Assembly: GCA_963746315.1 (NCBI GenBank)
Contig: CAVVAR010000004.1
Location: 124,001 to 188,000, forward strand
Reading direction: 5' to 3'
DNA: 64,000 nt
DNA from: Ga0077555 sp963746315
Lineage (GTDB): Bacteria > Pseudomonadota > Alphaproteobacteria > Rhizobiales > Hyphomicrobiaceae
Shown here: positions 61,495 through 64,000 of the stretch, piece after piece
How positions within the stretch are numbered: position 1 is the first letter of the stretch
How the letters are laid out: each line of letters begins with the position of its first letter
The notes under the pieces: generated by a model
Database searches by the model: none
What the model saw: only the letters and a program-made list of their open reading frames with translations
What the model was told of the DNA's origin: nothing
Translations under genes and position numbers: made by a program

Positions 61495-62761
61495 CTACTT
61501 CAACCGTGCAACCCGACTTGGCGGCGTCAACCGGTCGAGTAGCCCGGGCGGCGTTGGCGTAGAGCTCTGCGCATAGCCGGAATTGATCTTCAGGTGAGCA
61601 TGCGAGCTCATCTGGAGCTGCTTTACGACCCAGATCGTCCAGTCGCCACTGGCACCGACCTCGCCATGGCATTGAATATCGATCTCGGTGTGGGGCGAGT
61701 AAATCGTACCTTGCAGCACACTCTGGGAATGACTGCCGATCCCGTGGGCATTGCTCAGCGCTTCAGCTGCCCAGATGAGAATGCCCTGATATTGCCCCGA
61801 GGCAGGCGCCTTGAAGTTGATGTCGGCGCTACTCCCGAACTCGAACCGTGCGTTGCCACTGATAAGATAGAAGAACACGCCATCTCCCGTCGCTCGCGCG
61901 GACGAGCCAATCTTGAACTGGCCGTTCTTGATGACGTACGTGCCCGGCGAGAACGTGACATAGGCACCCGACGAGATGTCGATGCCCCCGCAGTGAACGC
62001 CGGGATAGAGCACCGCGGTTTTGTTGCTCTTGACCTTCGTGCCGTTGAAATCGCAGCCATCGGTTGCTGGCGCCGTGAGAACCGCCGCGAGCGGATCGGC
62101 GATCACGTTGCAGTCCTTGATCGGGCTGGGCACGTAGGTCGGGTCGAGGTCGTAGTTCCCGACCACACAGGTTTTCGTCGCAGTGATGGTGCCTTTGTTG
62201 TTGCCGAAGATGGCACTCGAGGAGCCGGAGTTCACATGCACGTTGCAGTTCGCCGTGAGGTGGCTGCCGGTACCGCCGCCGTTGATCTTGATTCCGTAGT
62301 CGCTTTGCTCCAGCGCAAGCACGCACGCCGGCCCGTTGGGGCCTTCACTGCCTGTCGAGCCGACTTGAGCAATCGAACTCGACGCTGACCGGCATCGAGG
62401 AGACACCGGCCACGCCGGAAAACGTCGTTGTGACGTCGGCTCCGGCACGCACCTCGATCGCTTGCGTATCCCCACTCCCGACGACCTCGATGACGGGCGC
62501 GGTGCCGGCGACCAGATTGCTGCCGGAAACATTCGCCTGGAAAACTGTGGTCGCCAGCTCGATCCGCGCATCCTCACCGAGATTGGATTTGGTTGCTGCC
62601 GCTAATGCGGCTGCGTCAGCAGCGCTTTGCAGTTGGCTGCGTGCATGGACAGCTCTGCCGAAATCTATGGCCAGCCCGACGCTCGCAAAGACGATCAGCG
62701 ATGTGAGCGCGAAAACCATTGCGACGCTGCCCTTGCTGTCGCGCCACAAACCCACCAGCAT
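61495..62761 (-). pseudogene. TadG-like pilus/Flp-associated protein, frameshifted
   Basis: First part from ATG 62761: KGSVAMVFALTSLIVFASVGLAIDFGRAVHARSQLQSAADAAALAAATKS, the TadE/TadG-like N-terminus with one membrane segment that anchors secreted pilus-associated proteins. Near 62370 the frame changes and continues as SIAQVGSTGSEGPNGPACVLALEQSDYGIKINGGG... to the end at 61495. The second part is a beta-helix-like, Gly/Asn/Ser-rich domain. Repaired, the protein would be about 420 aa. One lost or gained base near 62370 explains everything, so a base-call error is possible. No other tad genes are near. Confidence 0.75.
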
Positions 62762-62886
62762 ATCGTTCAAACCGGCATCCTCCCCCGAAGAATCGTCTGC
62801 ATCCTGCGGAATCTTGCTTAATAATCTGTGCTCGCACGAGCTGGGCACCGATGATGCCGGGAGCGGTGGACTAGCTGGAGTTACGT

Positions 62887-63819
62887 ATGACGACCGACGC
62901 AGCTCTCCCCATCATCGATGCGCACCACCACCTGTGGGATCTCTCGCTCGGCGCTCAGCCGTGGCTGACCACGCCGCCATGGATCCCGTTCCGCTATGGC
63001 GACTACGCCCCGATCCGCAACGACTTCCTGATCGGCGATTACCGGCGCGTCGCGACCGGGCACAACGTCGTGGCGAGCATCACGATGGAAGCCGAGTGGG
63101 ACGAGCACCGCCTCGTCGAGGAAACGTCGTGGACCGCTGCACGACACGCAGAGACCCCCGCCTTTCCTGCAGCCCACGTGGCGCGGACGTTCCTGCATCT
63201 GCCCGGTGCTGAGGCCGAGCTCGCCGCCCAAGCCGCGGTGCCACTTGTCAGGGGCATCCGCCACAAGCCCACGGCCGCTCTCAGGCCCGATATGATTCAA
63301 GCTGGCGCCAAGGGCGGGATGACCGATCCCGCCTGGCGACGCGGTTATGCCAAGCTCGGCCGCTTCGGCCTTCACTTCGAGTTGCAGGCACCGTGGTGGC
63401 ATGTCGATGAGCTACTCGACCTGATCGCTGCCTTTCCCGGCACCCCGGTCGTGATCAACCACGCGTTCCTGCCAGCCGACCGGTCCCCCGAAGCCATGGC
63501 CGGCTGGCGGGACGCGATCCGCCGAGCCGCCGCCGCGTCCAATACGACAATGAAGATTTCAGGCATCGGCCTTCCCGGCCGGCCTTGGTCGCTCGAGGAC
63601 AACCGCCCGACCATCGAGGAAATCATCGAGGCTTTCGGCCCGCATCGCGCCATGTTCGCCTCGAACTTCCCTGTCGACGGCCTCTGCGGCTCGTTCGACA
63701 CGATTTTCAATGGCTTCAAGGCCGCCACTGCGAGCCTCGCCGCGAACGACCGCCTCGCCCTCTTCCACGACACGGCGATCCGCGTCTACCGCCTCGGCAT
63801 TCCGCTGGCCGCCACGTGA
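62887..63819 (+). CDS. Amidohydrolase 2 family (metal-dependent hydrolase)
   Basis: 310 aa TIM-barrel hydrolase: LPIIDAHHHLWDLS (metal HxH), VASITMEAEWDEHRLVEETSW, GTPVVINHAFLPADRS (His) and the C-terminal FASNFPVDGLCGSFDTIF with Asp. It resembles the 2-pyrone-4,6-dicarboxylate lactonase and L-fucono/L-rhamnono-lactonase group, so it probably opens a lactone or hydrolyses a related ring. ATG 62887 has GGAG upstream. The gene following begins 144 nt later in the same direction. Confidence 0.82.
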   Translation: MTTDAALPIIDAHHHLWDLSLGAQPWLTTPPWIPFRYGDYAPIRNDFLIGDYRRVATGHNVVASITMEAEWDEHRLVEETSWTAARHAETPAFPAAHVARTFLHLPGAEAELAAQAAVPLVRGIRHKPTAALRPDMIQAGAKGGMTDPAWRRGYAKLGRFGLHFELQAPWWHVDELLDLIAAFPGTPVVINHAFLPADRSPEAMAGWRDAIRRAAAASNTTMKISGIGLPGRPWSLEDNRPTIEEIIEAFGPHRAMFASNFPVDGLCGSFDTIFNGFKAATASLAANDRLALFHDTAIRVYRLGIPLAAT

Positions 63820-63963
63820 GGCACCGCCACGTGCGGCAGCGATCCCGCCAGGATCTCCTGGTGACAGCCGTGCTTTGCCCGCGCTAGCATTTGTCCAGAC
63901 ATAACGTGCGGCTGCCAGATTGCAGCCCAGGCGAGCTGAAATTCTGTCTTGGGAGAGGACACC

Positions 63964-64000
63964 ATGGCGAAAGCGCCGCGCTTTGCAGTCCAGATCGGAG
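63964..64000 (+). CDS. Start of a gene cut by the window end
   Basis: ATG 63964 has GGGAGAGG six bases upstream, a good ribosome site. Only 12 codons are visible (MAKAPRFAVQIG). Too short to assign a product. Confidence 0.55.
   Translation, partial: MAKAPRFAVQIG

Overview
The window is high-GC chromosomal DNA that reads as an alphaproteobacterium, most likely of the order Hyphomicrobiales (Rhizobiales). The pointers are an IalB-family protein, a DUF1134/EipA-family envelope protein, HspQ, glcDEF, and the core run histone-deacetylase-like / xseB / dxs / tlyA / RumA-type methyltransferase. Codon use is strongly GC-biased, and GTG and TTG starts with good Shine-Dalgarno sites are common. No rRNA, tRNA or CRISPR array was seen.

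Layout. 1-5175 is a nest of mobile DNA: an IS91-family unit (partial integrase plus transposase) whose transposase gene is split by a recombinase-in-trio (RIT) element with 39-bp perfect inverted ends. Of the three RIT recombinases, A is shattered while B and C are open. 5880-12461 is an apparent operon of a thiamine-diphosphate enzyme and a complete branched-chain-amino-acid-type ABC importer. 12626-16437 holds small unknown genes, a lysozyme-like secreted protein, a 174-bp nested palindromic repeat, and a long protein ending in a DUF1134/EipA domain. 16486-18783 (minus) encodes the most striking product: a type-1 periplasmic binding protein fused in one chain to a pentameric ligand-gated ion channel. 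19023-24784 has a second ThDP enzyme, an AT-richer ankyrin-repeat pair, a GTTGGGTTA-type repeat, a cupin-like protein, a small RTX protein and hydroxypyruvate isomerase.

25127-40739 is mainly housekeeping: a DEAD-box helicase, an EEP-family hydrolase, mtnP-def-fmt, sugar-type oxidoreductases, an acetylpolyamine-deacetylase-like enzyme, xseB, dxs, an exported superoxide dismutase, tlyA and an rRNA m5U methyltransferase. A candidate small RNA with a C-rich loop and a strong terminator lies between dxs and the dismutase gene. 40755-46072 is the glycolate oxidase operon glcDEF with a divergent LysR regulator; hydroxypyruvate isomerase upstream and several oxidoreductases fit C2/C3 hydroxyacid metabolism.

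46249-48941 is a membrane-protein gene split by an antisense group II intron. The intron ends can be placed to the base because removing 46542-48460 restores one 257-aa frame. The rest (49007-64000) carries a haloacid-dehalogenase-like enzyme, aroC, an LLM-type flavin oxidoreductase, a thiol-dioxygenase-like cupin, a family-5 solute-binding protein, an IalB-like protein, hspQ, trpG-trpD, arsC, an aldehyde dehydrogenase, a frameshifted TadG-like gene, an amidohydrolase and the first codons of one more gene.
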